Assembly: GCA_039111635.1 (NCBI GenBank)
Contig: JBCAQO010000003.1
Span: 496,001 to 560,000, forward strand
DNA: 64,000 nucleotides
DNA from: Heterobasidion occidentale
Lineage: Eukaryota > Basidiomycota > Agaricomycetes > Russulales > Bondarzewiaceae
Direction: 5' to 3'
Shown here: piece after piece, positions 1 through 9,671 of the stretch
Layout of the letters: every line of letters begins with the position of its first letter
How positions within the stretch are numbered: position 1 is the stretch's first letter
The notes under the pieces: model-generated
What the model saw: the letters and a program-made list of their open reading frames with translations, nothing else
Told to the model about the DNA's origin: nothing
Databases searched by the model: none
Program-made: the position numbers and the translations under genes

Positions 1-447
1 AAGAGCTCATCGCATGTGCCTATGATCCAGTTTCTGATATAACCTGTGCTATCGTAGCTTGAGGTACTTCTTGACGTGAGCTTCGACTCTCTTCCACGCA
101 ACCTGCTCATCCCTCATTTTCATTGACAGAATCTTCGTGGAACTCATGATCAGCACGGTCATATGGTCCCATTACAAGTACTATCAGTGTCATCATGCCG
201 TGAGCTCGACTCCCGCCTTTGTGAGAGCACGCTGACCACCTCCAATTTTCCAGATGGGCCTGTGCACTGCCATCAATCCTTGGGAGCCGCCTCTTCATCA
301 ACATGCGAGAAAGCGTGCTCAAGACAGGCGATCAGAATTCGTACGTCCTGGAGACGTTCCAGTTCGCAACGCGCCCCGCCCTTGAGTCTGCAGATGCGCG
401 CAGGGACCCAGAGCTTACTGCGGATGCCCTACATCCGCATATGACAT
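1..447 (+). pseudogene. DUF6533-type membrane protein, 3' part only (copy 1)
   Basis: This is the 3' end of a DUF6533-family multi-TM protein gene; the rest would lie left of the window. Exons read by splicing: a piece near 60-77, then 129-185 (frame IFVELMISTVIW), then from about 256 (WACALPSILGSRLFINMRE) to a TGA near 447. The ALPSILGSRLFINMRE stretch is the usual membrane-exit segment of this family. In this copy the exon ending at 185 (TAC TAT CA, then gtgtca) joins in frame to the next exon, so what is visible is open. Copy 2 at 6.8-8.4 kb differs by a 2-bp insertion. I mark it partial rather than proven dead. Function of DUF6533 proteins is unknown. Confidence 0.6.
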
Positions 448-801
448 CTGCAGCAGACGTCGAATTGGTGTGAGAAGGGCAATTTCGATGGATTCGAGCA
501 CTGGAGTTGTAATTTATGGAATTGACAGGGAAATACTTGTATGTGATGAGATATGCTATCGCGGATTCTAGTATTGCGCCCATGATGTATGGCCTTCGCC
601 ATTGTTCCTGACCTTTTGAGCATGTTTCGGCATGTTTCACCGGCTGCCATAGGCTCATACGGATACCTGACATCAGTTAAAGAGGGTATGATACTATGAT
701 CCACACAGTCTTGTCGATCGGAGAGAGTCGCATCGTGCGATTCTGAGACCTTATACATTCATCTGGAGAAATAAAGGAACACAACAGGAAGGACCGCCTT
801 G
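1..801. repeat. ~800 bp near-identical repeat, copy 1 (ends at assembly gap)
   Basis: Bases 1-801 match 7922-8721 with only scattered differences: single substitutions near 86 and 102, a 2-bp difference near 183, and a few indels and substitutions between 520 and 730. The match covers the DUF6533 3' exons plus about 350 bp of 3' flank. Copy 1 stops exactly where the run of Ns starts, whereas copy 2 continues into unique sequence. Confidence 0.9.
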
Positions 802-901
802 NNNNNNNNNNNNNNNNNNNNNNNNNNNNNNNNNNNNNNNNNNNNNNNNNNNNNNNNNNNNNNNNNNNNNNNNNNNNNNNNNNNNNNNNNNNNNNNNNNN
901 N
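802..901. other. Assembly gap of exactly 100 N
   Basis: A run of exactly 100 Ns. A round number like this is normally a placeholder for a scaffold join of unknown length, so distances across it should not be trusted. Confidence 0.99.
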
Positions 902-919
902 TCAGATCATCTGCCGCAC

Positions 920-1080
920 GCACTACAAAGCAGGGCTATTGTTTCTTGAGTCAGCAGTGACAAAACTGATGTTGTCTCTCTTCCCATTAAAGACGAAGCT
1001 CTCCGTCGCCTCCGAAGTGCCCGTACCACCTCGGACATCTGACCACTCGATTCGTGGCATCGGACTCTCTTACTGGGTTA
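920..1080 (+). pseudogene. AFG1-like ATPase exon-intron-exon relic
   Basis: From 998 the frame reads TKLSVASEVPV, then SDHSIRG.GLS. This matches the AFG1 segment [11 protein letters not shown]...[13 protein letters not shown] encoded in this same window at 33.5-33.6 kb. The match continues upstream into the intron: the stretch around 928-955 (tacaaagcagg, ctattgtttcttgag) parallels the 3' end of the preceding AFG1 exon and its intron (gagagcaagg, ttattgtcccttgaa). No complete domain remains and the frame is soon lost. Because intron sequence is kept, this is a DNA-level copy, not a retrocopy. Confidence 0.55.
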
Positions 1081-1216
1081 TGTATCTCAGCCTCGGTGAC
1101 TATTTGACTAGCTTCCTGTCATTTTTGGCACATATCATGCTCGCCATTGACATACTGATGTGATTATTCCTGATCATTTTGACAGTAGCAAACTGTCGCA
1201 GGTGATGACTTCTGCG

Positions 1217-2340
1217 TTAGATCGCAACAACACTCAATACAAATGGTATATCGCGTTTTTCGACTAGCAATCGTGGTTTCCTTGTAGTACAAGGCAAAGG
1301 CATGTGGTCAGCCTCTGGGATGGGAGATCCCTCCTCACGACGTATCCAACGGTGCGATACCAATGTGTCCAGAACCGGTACATCCGAAGGATCGTGTACT
1401 TTTCCTGCCCACGATACGAGAGCGCAACTGTTTCGTGCTGAAGGATGATCGGATCTGGGCAAAACGAGAGACTACTTCGCCGATGGTCGGACGCTTGGCC
1501 GGGTCCTCCTTGACCATGTCGGTCACAAGCAGCTCGATAGATTCGAAGCGTACTTTTTCTGTGGGGATTAAGCGCACGTTAATCTAGGTGAGCTCATATG
1601 CATAATTGATTATGACGGAGGCGAACCTCTATAAACCTTTCTCGGATGAGGCTGCCCAGATAATAGATATCAGTAGCGAACGGGTCGCACGGTGTGTCAT
1701 AGTTGGACTCTGCGTGTTCTGGCGCTGATTTGTCGCCGCCTTTTATGGGCAACTCTAAAGCAGGGCCATCTTCAGGATTGTATCGGTGCGAAAGGCCATA
1801 GTCGATAAAGTAGTATCTAGGTGGACGCCGCGTGCGTGTGTAATGCTTGGCATTGCCCTTCCAGTTTCTGTTCCGCTTCATGTCTACGGGATGGAAAGAA
1901 TTGGGATACATAGCCGACGCGTTCATCATGATGTTATTGAGGGTGCAATCACTGCGCGTTGTCAGTCAGCTATTGAACAGGCGAGGGCAAGGTAAATCAT
2001 ACCGATGGGCGACATGGTGCTCGTGTATGAATTGCAATCTAAATGACGATATCATCGCTGGATAGACGTGAGTCTCGAAAACAAGTGTACCTCGAATATC
2101 TGGTGGAAGAACCCCACAGCCTCACCGTATAAGCATGTGACATGGGCTACAGAGACAGAGACAGTCCAGTCCGAAAGCCAAGACGATATTGAATGACAGC
2201 CGGTCTCTCTACGAAACCATTTCGCTCGTAGAGGGTTGGATGTTTCTAAATGGGGACATAAGAAGAGGTCTGAAACGACGACAATAACAGGAAATTCGGG
2301 ACAGGAGGGAGCCGCCTCACAATATAGTATACGGCTGTGA
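1217..2340 (-). pseudogene. Fungal kinase-like protein, degenerate (relic K1)
   Basis: On the minus strand the parts of a fungal-expanded protein-kinase-like gene can be read in order. There is a GEAVGFFHQIFE segment near 2110-2145, then LQFIHEHHVAHR and, after a small intron, DCTLNNIM (HRD catalytic loop with its Asn). YYFIDYGLSHRY follows (the DFG position is DYG), then DKSAPEH, TPCDPFATDIYYLG and VKEDPAKRPT near 1500-1540. These are hallmarks of the family abundant in Agaricomycetes. The N-lobe is unrecognisable and the C-terminal tail switches frame (HIGIAP versus a parallel HWYRTVGYVV reading), so it looks like a decayed gene. The HRDxxxxN motif itself is intact. Confidence 0.55.
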
Positions 2341-2640
2341 GGTGCCAGTACCTCGTCGAGCTTCGGCCGCTTGGACGGGTCATTCTTGACCATGTCACTT
2401 ACAGGCCTCTCGATGAATTGAAACCATATATATATGAACCTGTAAGAACCTTTGGCCGGTAAGGTTCTTCAGACTTTACTAGCGACCAGATCGCACGGCG
2501 TGTCAGCGTTGGCATCTGTACGGCCTGGCAGTACTTTGTCCTGACTGCCCACCTTCAGGATCATCAAGTCGAGACATGCCAAAATCGAGTTTATGAGTTT
2601 CACAGGCAAACATGTTTGTGATCTGTTCAAGCACACCAGA
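2340..2640 (-). pseudogene. Second kinase-like relic (K2), abutting K1
   Basis: Minus-strand remnants of a second kinase of the same family: KLDFGMSR near 2560-2590, TPCDLVAS near 2485-2512, and VSDMVKNDPSKRPKLDEVLA near 2345-2400, which is the C-lobe helix motif. In-frame stops occur between the pieces (TAA/TGA near 2470-2485). Immediately after DEVLA the sequence runs into the N-lobe region of K1, so two family members are fused end to end. Probably a tandem duplication that decayed. Confidence 0.5.
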
Positions 2641-2729
2641 GCTGTACGAATTTCACAAGCGAGATAAGTCTACAAGCTGGTATAAATACATACAAGCACA
2701 GTATTTTTGGTGGGAACGAACACAGTCAT

Positions 2730-4026
2730 TCACGACTGTGAGGCAGTAACGAGAGCAAGCCGCGAGGAGACCTCCGCTTGAGCACGCACAAGGTTCGCGA
2801 GGTAGGACATCATGAGGGTATCCTGAAACGTAGGAAGACAATATATAAGTAGATGAAAATAGTTCGTGAAGAGGGCACCGACCTGCAAGCTGTTCGCAAA
2901 GCCGCCCTTTTCGAGCTCCTCTGTCCCCGTACCGAAGGTATCCATAAGGTAGCGCCCGACGGCGGCATCTCCCTTCTTCTCACCAGCAAGCACGGCGCGG
3001 ACGTAGGAAAGGACGCGATCGAGCATGGCGACAACGGTTTGAAGGGATGATTCAAGTTTTGAAAGATCAGATATAGGGAGGGTGGAGGCGGGGGAGGAGA
3101 GGAGATCCACTGTCATTGTAAAGGTCATGAACCGATAAGCTTAGCGACAACAGGAGGGATTGACGTACAACCGCTGCGCTCGGCATCGTTAAAGCGAAGA
3201 TCGACAGGGATGGGTACGAACACGGCGTTTTCGGGTTTCGGGTAGACGCCAACGGGCGAGCTGAAAGGAAGAACGCAGTGTCATGTTTTCGATGGTCTCC
3301 GTCTAGGGTGCTCAGACTGACCTGGTGTAAGCTTTTACGCCAGCCTCCTCTCCTCGACGGTACCCGTGCTGAGTGCGACGTGAATGGCAAGATGTGGTGC
3401 TGTTTCTTGAGAGTAGAAATTTTGAATCAAGGCAGAGTACGTGTTCAGGTTCGATCCTGTCGAGTACCTGTTCCATCATCGACGATGGTCAAACCTCCAC
3501 ACTCTCCCTCAGGAACAGAGCACGCACCATCCGACGATGACATCCTTCGGGCTAACGCGTTGTGAAAGCTCGTACATGGCGCGGTGGTACTCCATATCTA
3601 CCGCAACCTGCTCGCTAGTCTCGCTGTGCAGGACGGCAAATGCAGAGCGAACTTCGACTTCGCCATTCTCAGACCGCGTCCCGAGGAGAGTTCCAATGAC
3701 ACGTTCTTGAGTATCAGTGCGGCGAAGATAGTGGTCGAGGATGGAAAAAAGGGCGACAGGGTGGATAGATACAGATGATGGGGTGCGCCTGTTAGGTTAC
3801 AAAATCTTCCGTGAGCAAGATATAGACGCAATATACGATGAGATTGAGGGTCTGAGCCAAATTGATATTCGGGAAGAGAAGTCGTTGTGAGGCCAGTATG
3901 GCTCAGAAACCAGGGAGTCGCAGGTGGTAGATAAATGAAGGTAATAAGCAAAACATACGCAGTGGAAGTGGAGGTGGACGGGGCAGCCCGTAGGTGCAAA
4001 GCAGATGACGATGGACCGAGCGACAT
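2730..4026 (-). CDS. Translation initiation factor eIF3 subunit F (MPN domain)
   Basis: The non-catalytic MPN subunit of eIF3, acting in the cytosol in 43S assembly. Spliced exons include 4026-3959 ([12 protein letters not shown]...), 3788-3528 and 3467-3322. The reading shows [53 protein letters not shown] and [14 protein letters not shown], the eIF3f MPN pattern in order. The C-terminal exon has [11 protein letters not shown] and, after a 60-nt intron, [14 protein letters not shown]. Phases of introns 1 and 2 agree. In exon 3 the frame breaks near 3345-3355: one missing base in a GAG-rich run turns an expected AGVKAYTS into a stop. As the gene is conserved and essential, a sequence error is more likely than decay. 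It is divergent from NDUFB9 with 188 bp between starts. Confidence 0.9.
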
Positions 4027-4214
4027 GTTTTTCTTTGATACTGTCTTGAGATCTGAACTATCGTCGGAAAACACCTTCAGCGAACGGGTTTCAGCTTGGC
4101 TGCTTGGCCGGACTTGAAGGGACTGGCGAGAGGACGAAAATCCAAAAACGGATTATGTAATCAAGTTACGTTCAAGTTGCGGTCAGCGTCGGACGACGTG
4201 CTCACCATCCAACC

Positions 4215-4831
4215 ATGTCAACCTCACCCTTTACCTCGGCCCACAGGCTCTACGTCAAGTCGCTTTACAAGCGGATGCTGAAGAATGAAATGGATTGGGT
4301 GGTGCGGTATGACTTGTTTAGGGCGCGTGCTTTGAACATCAGAGCCGAGTTCGAGAAGAACCGGTGAGATCACTTCACTCTTCACGTACCATTCAGAGGG
4401 CGAAGCGTGTCCTGTCTTACCGGAGAAGGAGGCGATGATATATAGAGCTAATGATACCTCTCTGCAGGAATGTCCACGATCCCCGTGCGCTTGCGAGCAT
4501 CTTAGAGAAGGCTGAGGCTGAGCTTGCAGAGAAGAGGCATCCCGACCCATACATCCGTAAGCTATCCCGTTCGCTGTCCACACTGCTGGCTAAACTCAAA
4601 TGTTGTCTAATTAAGCTTCCTTGTTCCCTGGTGGGACCAAGTGGTGCGTGCTGCAGTTTACATACGTCATTCACCTTCACATGTTCACTGCCTCGCTCCC
4701 GCAGGGAACGCAACGCACCCGTTGGTATCTACTCGAGCCATCTTCCCTGTGTGCCTATTGATGACTTATGCTTCTTGCAGCCCCCGCTGGGACCCATCTT
4801 CGACCACGAAGCGCACGATGCTCACCACTGA
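4215..4831 (+). CDS. NADH:ubiquinone oxidoreductase B22 subunit (NDUFB9, LYR protein)
   Basis: Accessory LYR-motif subunit of the complex I membrane arm, in the mitochondrial inner membrane. Five exons: 4215-4363, 4468-4556, 4616-4643, 4705-4720 and 4781-4831. They give a 110-residue product with all splice phases consistent. The protein starts MSTSPFTSAHRLYVKSLYKR, with the LYR-type motif at residues 11-13. NVHDPRALASILEKAEAEL, RHPDPYIPSLFPGGTKWER and a His-rich end follow. Length and motif order match fungal NDUFB9. Exons 3 and 4 are only 28 and 16 nt, so automatic gene callers may miss them. Head-to-head with eIF3f. Confidence 0.93.
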
Positions 4832-6800
4832 TTGCGCACCCTTTGTGGCTAATGTATACCGCATCATCCCGAATCTATCACTCTGTTTTACAGCGACTTG
4901 TCCTCTCTGATTCTTGGGGGAATGCAGAGAATTTACTCTTCAGTCAGGCCGTTCTGAACATCTCTTTCTTTCCTCGGGTGCATTGCAGACCCCCAAATCT
5001 CTGAATTTTGGCCGCAAGGGCAATGCATCTATCTATGTGCGCAGAGGAGTATCACAGCTAAAGCTCCAGTGCCTGTCTTGTACAGTCATGCGCTGGCTTT
5101 CTCGCACCTTCTTGAACATGTGACAGCGTAGACGTTGTGCCATATCTGCGAGGCAATCTTTGACGCACAAGACATAAGATGTCGGTGCAAGGCCGGAAAA
5201 CATACATGATTCCTTTTTCAATCACAGTCTTATTGCGCTGTCACCACATCATATAGCTAACATCGGCAAGCAATCGCGGGGGGTTACTAGCTTTATGGTA
5301 ACTGTGAGTACGGCCATTGACAATTTCGAATCTTCATGTTCTAGTGTTGCATTCGACGTCACAATCCACATCGGCTGTACATGCATCAAGCAGGATGATG
5401 CTCTTAGCTTGCGCAGATCGAAGTCATTTGGCGGCGAGAAGGGTCAGGCTTTTCTGGCTCTTGATTTTTGCGTGTATTTTTTGCTGAGCGACTTCATCTT
5501 GCCAGCCATGAAACCAAGATATTGAGTAATCTTAATCTCTCCCCCCCTCCTCTGGCTGAGTTTTGACATGGGCCGCTTCTCCAGAAGTAAGTGGTACTTA
5601 GCTGCCTCAGCCTCTTCATCGACCCGCTTCCCTCTAGCTAGAAGTCTCGAAGTGAAAGCAAACGCCTTGAGGTCAAGGAGCTGTATACATCAAAGCTTAT
5701 ATAAATCCTTTTATTGTCGTATCAGGGTAACAGAACCCTATGTTCGACATTTCAAGTACAGATGAATCTTCCCGCTCCTTCCTACATGCCCAACCTCGCC
5801 TCCGAGCCGGCTCCGGTCGTGTGAATTTGAGGGTTGACATCAAAGCTTATTCACTGGTTCTATGGCAATCACTGTATCAACAGCTCCATGCCCTCTGGTC
5901 ATGGGTCGCGGTGTTTTTGACGGTCGGCCAAGGCCGATCCTACCGCGGCTGGGGAATGAGGCGGTCCTTTGCCTCCCGCCTTTGTTTGAAACGCATACTG
6001 ATTGCCTTCAATCTGTTAGGTGTCCTCGCGCGCTACCGCAATACTTGATTCTTGACTGTTGTTCAATATAAGGGCAAGAATGCTGTATACGGTAAATCGC
6101 AGCTGCTCTCTCCTCCTTACTATGCTCGCCTGACCATCTTCTGTTCTTAGCGGAACCCATCTTCGACCACACACCGCGCCACGCGGCAAATCACTGAATG
6201 CATCTTTCCGTAGCTGCTGTTCATCGCGGTATCACGAATCCACCGCGTTTCGAAACTCATTGTCGCACTTGAATTGACTTTTTCAGAATACGTGGGAATC
6301 ATTCTGTCAATTGCGTTCCGGCGTTCACCCGACTCGTCGCATACCTGGCAGACGATCTGCCATATTGCTGTCAGGTCGGTCAAAACAGTATGTCCAAGTT
6401 CTCAATTGTGCTTGACACTCACAGCCGGGTGAGCCGCCGTCTGCACTGCCATAAATATGCATCATTGTTGGATGAATCAAAAGTCTATCGCCCTCTGGTG
6501 CAACTAGGTGCAGCCATCTTCCAAGTGCCAAGGTGATGATTCGCGTCTGACAGCGGCTTTTGAACACTTTCTCCTGCCGAACTGATCAGTATAGAGGGCA
6601 CAATGTTTTCACGATAGTTCTCCATTTCATCTGCCCGCTCTCGCCTCGCTTTCATGTCCACTGGAGCTAACTTTACGCTTCCCAGTTCTTATCAAATCGC
6701 TCGTGAGTGGTCTCGCATAAGTGCTCTTTTATGATCGCCAGAGTGCTAAACCCGGACAACATTCGACAGTCGATATTGGCAAGCGATCGCGAGGGGGGGC
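4832..6800. other. Long stretch without a supportable gene
   Basis: About 2 kb follows NDUFB9 with only short, mutually inconsistent open frames. One weak signal is an acceptor followed by EPIFDHTPRHAANH and a stop near 6152-6196. It echoes the last NDUFB9 exon (GPIFDHEAHDAHH, stop) but nothing upstream extends it. Minus-strand fragments at 6147-6567 and 6673-6888 have plausible introns but no family I recognise. Confidence 0.4.
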
Positions 6801-8397
6801 TCTGGGTTTGCTTGCGTATGATTGCTGTGGGTATCGAACGTTTGTCGATATACGTGGCCTTGCTACGTCGCGCCGTTGCTGATGACATCGAAAGTCATTA
6901 GCCTAGACAGAGAGGTCAGTTATCATATCAAACCGGAATTCAAACAGACGTTCATTAGTGTTTGTGCCTTCCAGATCGAGTTTATTTGGGGGCAGAAGAA
7001 AACCCGTCTTGGGTTTTGGCTCTACGTCTTCGTGTGTCCACCGCAAACGATCATGTCCCAGTCTCGAGAGCTGATGGATTCAGCAGCTTAGGTTTTTTCC
7101 AATCGTCTATTTAATCTGCGAAATCAGTAAGTATTTTCCTTGGTTTATGTCCTTTGCCTGTATGAATAATTGCGGCTGCAGTACCGTTTGCTCCCGGGGG
7201 GATTGTTTCGCCAACGGTGAGTCCCTTCAAGCTGCTTTAGTGTGTCCGACTAACTTTCCTCCAGAGGTAAGTCTCGGAGCGGAAGCGATCGTTTTAACCA
7301 TTTGCTCACACCGAGTCGCGTAGCTGCATCACTTATCTCACAGTTGATGACGCCGTAACACTTTTGGTTACCATTGTTATGCAAAGTGCGTATTTTCATC
7401 CTGATGCGTTAACGAGTGCTTATATGCGACCGTCTAGCTATCCTACAGATTCGGGTGAGGACACCTCTTATCCGCACTCAAAGTCCGGCGGCAGGGAGGC
7501 TGACACTCAAGCACTAGGTCCATGCTCTATACGCACAAAGCAGAAGCATCCTCATATTCCTCCTGTGCTGCTGTGCTGTCGAAGTTTTGACCATGTTGGT
7601 AGCAGCAGTCATAACCATGGAGCGCTTGTCTCGTGCGTCCTCATATCTTTCACCCCTAATCTAGTACTCAACGTTGCTTTGTGGGGAACAGATCTTCCAA
7701 TAATTTCAACAGCAACTGGTTGTTATTATTCAGGACTCTCCAGGCTTTCCGCGGTGTTCTGGATCCCGCCTCTTATTTTGAACTGGTATTATGTCTGCTT
7801 GTAGTATGGAAGGCTTGGGACGAGGAGATTCTGCATCGCTTCGGGCTCGGACCACACACCTCCGACGGAAGACCGCTTTTTACGACTCCTTACATGGTGA
7901 AGTTGATTGCTCGTGACAGGTAAGAGCTCATCGCATGTGCCTATGATCCAGTTTCTGATATAACCTGTGCTATCGTAGCTTGAGGTACTTCTTGACGTGA
8001 GCTTCGGCTCTCTTCCACGCAATCTGCTCATCCCTCATTTTCATTGACAGAATCTTCGTGGAACTCATGATCAGCACGGTCATATGGTCCCATTACAAGT
8101 ACTATATCAGTGTCATCATGCCGTGAGCTCGACTCCCGCCTTTGTGAGAGCACGCTGACCACCTCCAATTTTCCAGATGGGCCTGTGCACTGCCATCAAT
8201 CCTTGGGAGCCGCCTCTTCATCAACATGCGAGAAAGCGTGCTCAAGACAGGCGATCAGAATTCGTACGTCCTGGAGACGTTCCAGTTCGCAACGCGCCCC
8301 GCCCTTGAGTCTGCAGATGCGCGCAGGGACCCAGAGCTTACTGCGGATGCCCTACATCCGCATATGACATCTGCAGCAGACGTCGAATTGGTGTGAG
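6800..8397 (+). pseudogene. DUF6533-family multi-TM protein (copy 2), frameshifted
   Basis: Spliced pieces of a DUF6533 membrane protein, a large Agaricomycete family of unknown function. YVAL... appears near 6853, then SLDRE ending at 6914, then after an intron IEFIWGQKKTRLGFWLYVF at 6976-7032: the LDREIExIW signature. LRFFPIVYLICEI follows near 7088, TVDDAVTLLVTIVMQ near 7340-7384, and GCYYSGLSRLSAVFWIP near 7720-7770. MVKLIARDS spans 7892-7920 plus the next exon, then LRYFLTIFVELMIST. The C-terminal exon 8181-8397 has WACALPSILGSRLFINMRE and ends TGA. Two breaks are visible: a frame change just before SLDRE (6880-6895), and a 2-bp insertion near 8104 relative to copy 1, which spoils the join to the last exon. 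It may be a pseudogene or carry sequence errors. Confidence 0.6.
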
Positions 8398-8721
8398 AAG
8401 GGCAATTTCGATGGATTCGAGCACTGGAGTTGTAATTTATGGAATGACAGGGAAATACTTGTATGTGATGAGATATGCTATCGCGGATTCTAGTATTGCG
8501 CCCATGGTGTATGGCCTTCGCCATTGTTCCTGACCTTTTGAGCATGTTTCGGCCTGTTTCACGGCTGCTATAGGCTCATATGGATACCTGACATCAGTTA
8601 AAGAGGGTAGGATACTGTGATCCACCTAGTCTTGTCGACGGAGAGAGTCGCATGTGCGATTCTGAGACCTTATACATTCATCTGGAGAAATAAAGGAACA
8701 CAACAGGAAGGACCGCCTTGC
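7922..8721. repeat. ~800 bp near-identical repeat, copy 2
   Basis: Matches bases 1-801. The start of similarity is set by the window edge, not by a biological boundary: it begins inside the intron that follows GAC AG at 7919. The right end corresponds to the gap edge of copy 1. No terminal inverted repeats or target-site duplications are seen at the ends. Confidence 0.9.
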
Positions 8722-9671
8722 ACAGGCATGGGCTATGCCCAGGACAAAGCCTTCTGAGAAGTCAGGATACAAGAAAATGCTCAGCAATTGAGAAAAAGAA
8801 CACGAGCTGCTGCCTAAATTCGACAAATAAGCCCTGCGGAGCTTACTTGAAGCAAGGCACAACGGCGCCCCTCTGACAAACACACACCACTCTGAAAAAG
8901 CGGAGATGGTCCGTGCGCAGACAGCCGGGTATAAATACGAGCCCCCGATATGCATAATTCCTCATACTTACCTTGATGACACGGATCCCTTCAGGGACCT
9001 GGGTTCGTGGGCCGTGGGGACCTTCCATAGCACGGCGACCCTGTCCCCAGAGGGTGCCTGCGGTCTGTATGTGCTTCGGTGCATGCATCGTCTCAATATT
9101 TTCCTGTTCCGCCTCGGCCACTCTGGCTGGGCGGGCCTTATTTTTATGCCCCGACGCCGCTCTAACCCTAACCCTACTTTACTCTTCAATAAATAAGCTT
9201 TACTAGCTATTGCTTTTGCATTTAGTTCTTTTCTTTTTTTTGAAATCAGAGTTTTATAGTAGCTTCAGGCCGCGTTGTGGCCTATGGTGCTACTCTCTCA
9301 AGTACATGACAAACTCTCTAATCTAATTGGGACTGAGACATGGTGTGATGGTGTGCAGTGTGTGAGACATCTGGTACAGGAGAATAAGGGACAGGAAGCT
9401 GGTAGTGTTGCAAGCACATGAATGAGCCAGGATGTAAGTGGGTGATGGGTTTTGCTAAGGTGAGAAAGCCCTCCAAAGTGGTGTATTTACTCTCTAGAGA
9501 CCGATATAGTCTACAAATAAGCTACTTCCGGAGCAAAAAGCCGACAAATCCCCTGGTAATGTCTGTTCTCGAAACACAAATGATGTTTTGGCTACAATAG
9601 CTTTCACAACAGAGCTAAGATACACGGTGGATGAAACACGTCGCAAGCAAGGCGCGATTATGGTAGGTCTG
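8722..9671. other. Intergenic, no assured gene; short telomere-like motif
   Basis: A minus-strand exon-like piece at 8972-9121 starts ATG and reads MAEAEQENIETMHAPKHIQ, up to a donor (VIK then gtaagt). I cannot link it to downstream exons or a family. Two tandem CCCTAA units sit at 9166-9178. The rest, 9200-9671, shows nothing recognisable. Confidence 0.4.

Noticed and set aside
1..801. Transposon with long direct repeats at 1-801 and 7922-8721
   Set aside because: The repeated unit is the 3' end of a DUF6533 gene. There are no terminal motifs, no target-site duplication and no transposase or reverse transcriptase between the copies.
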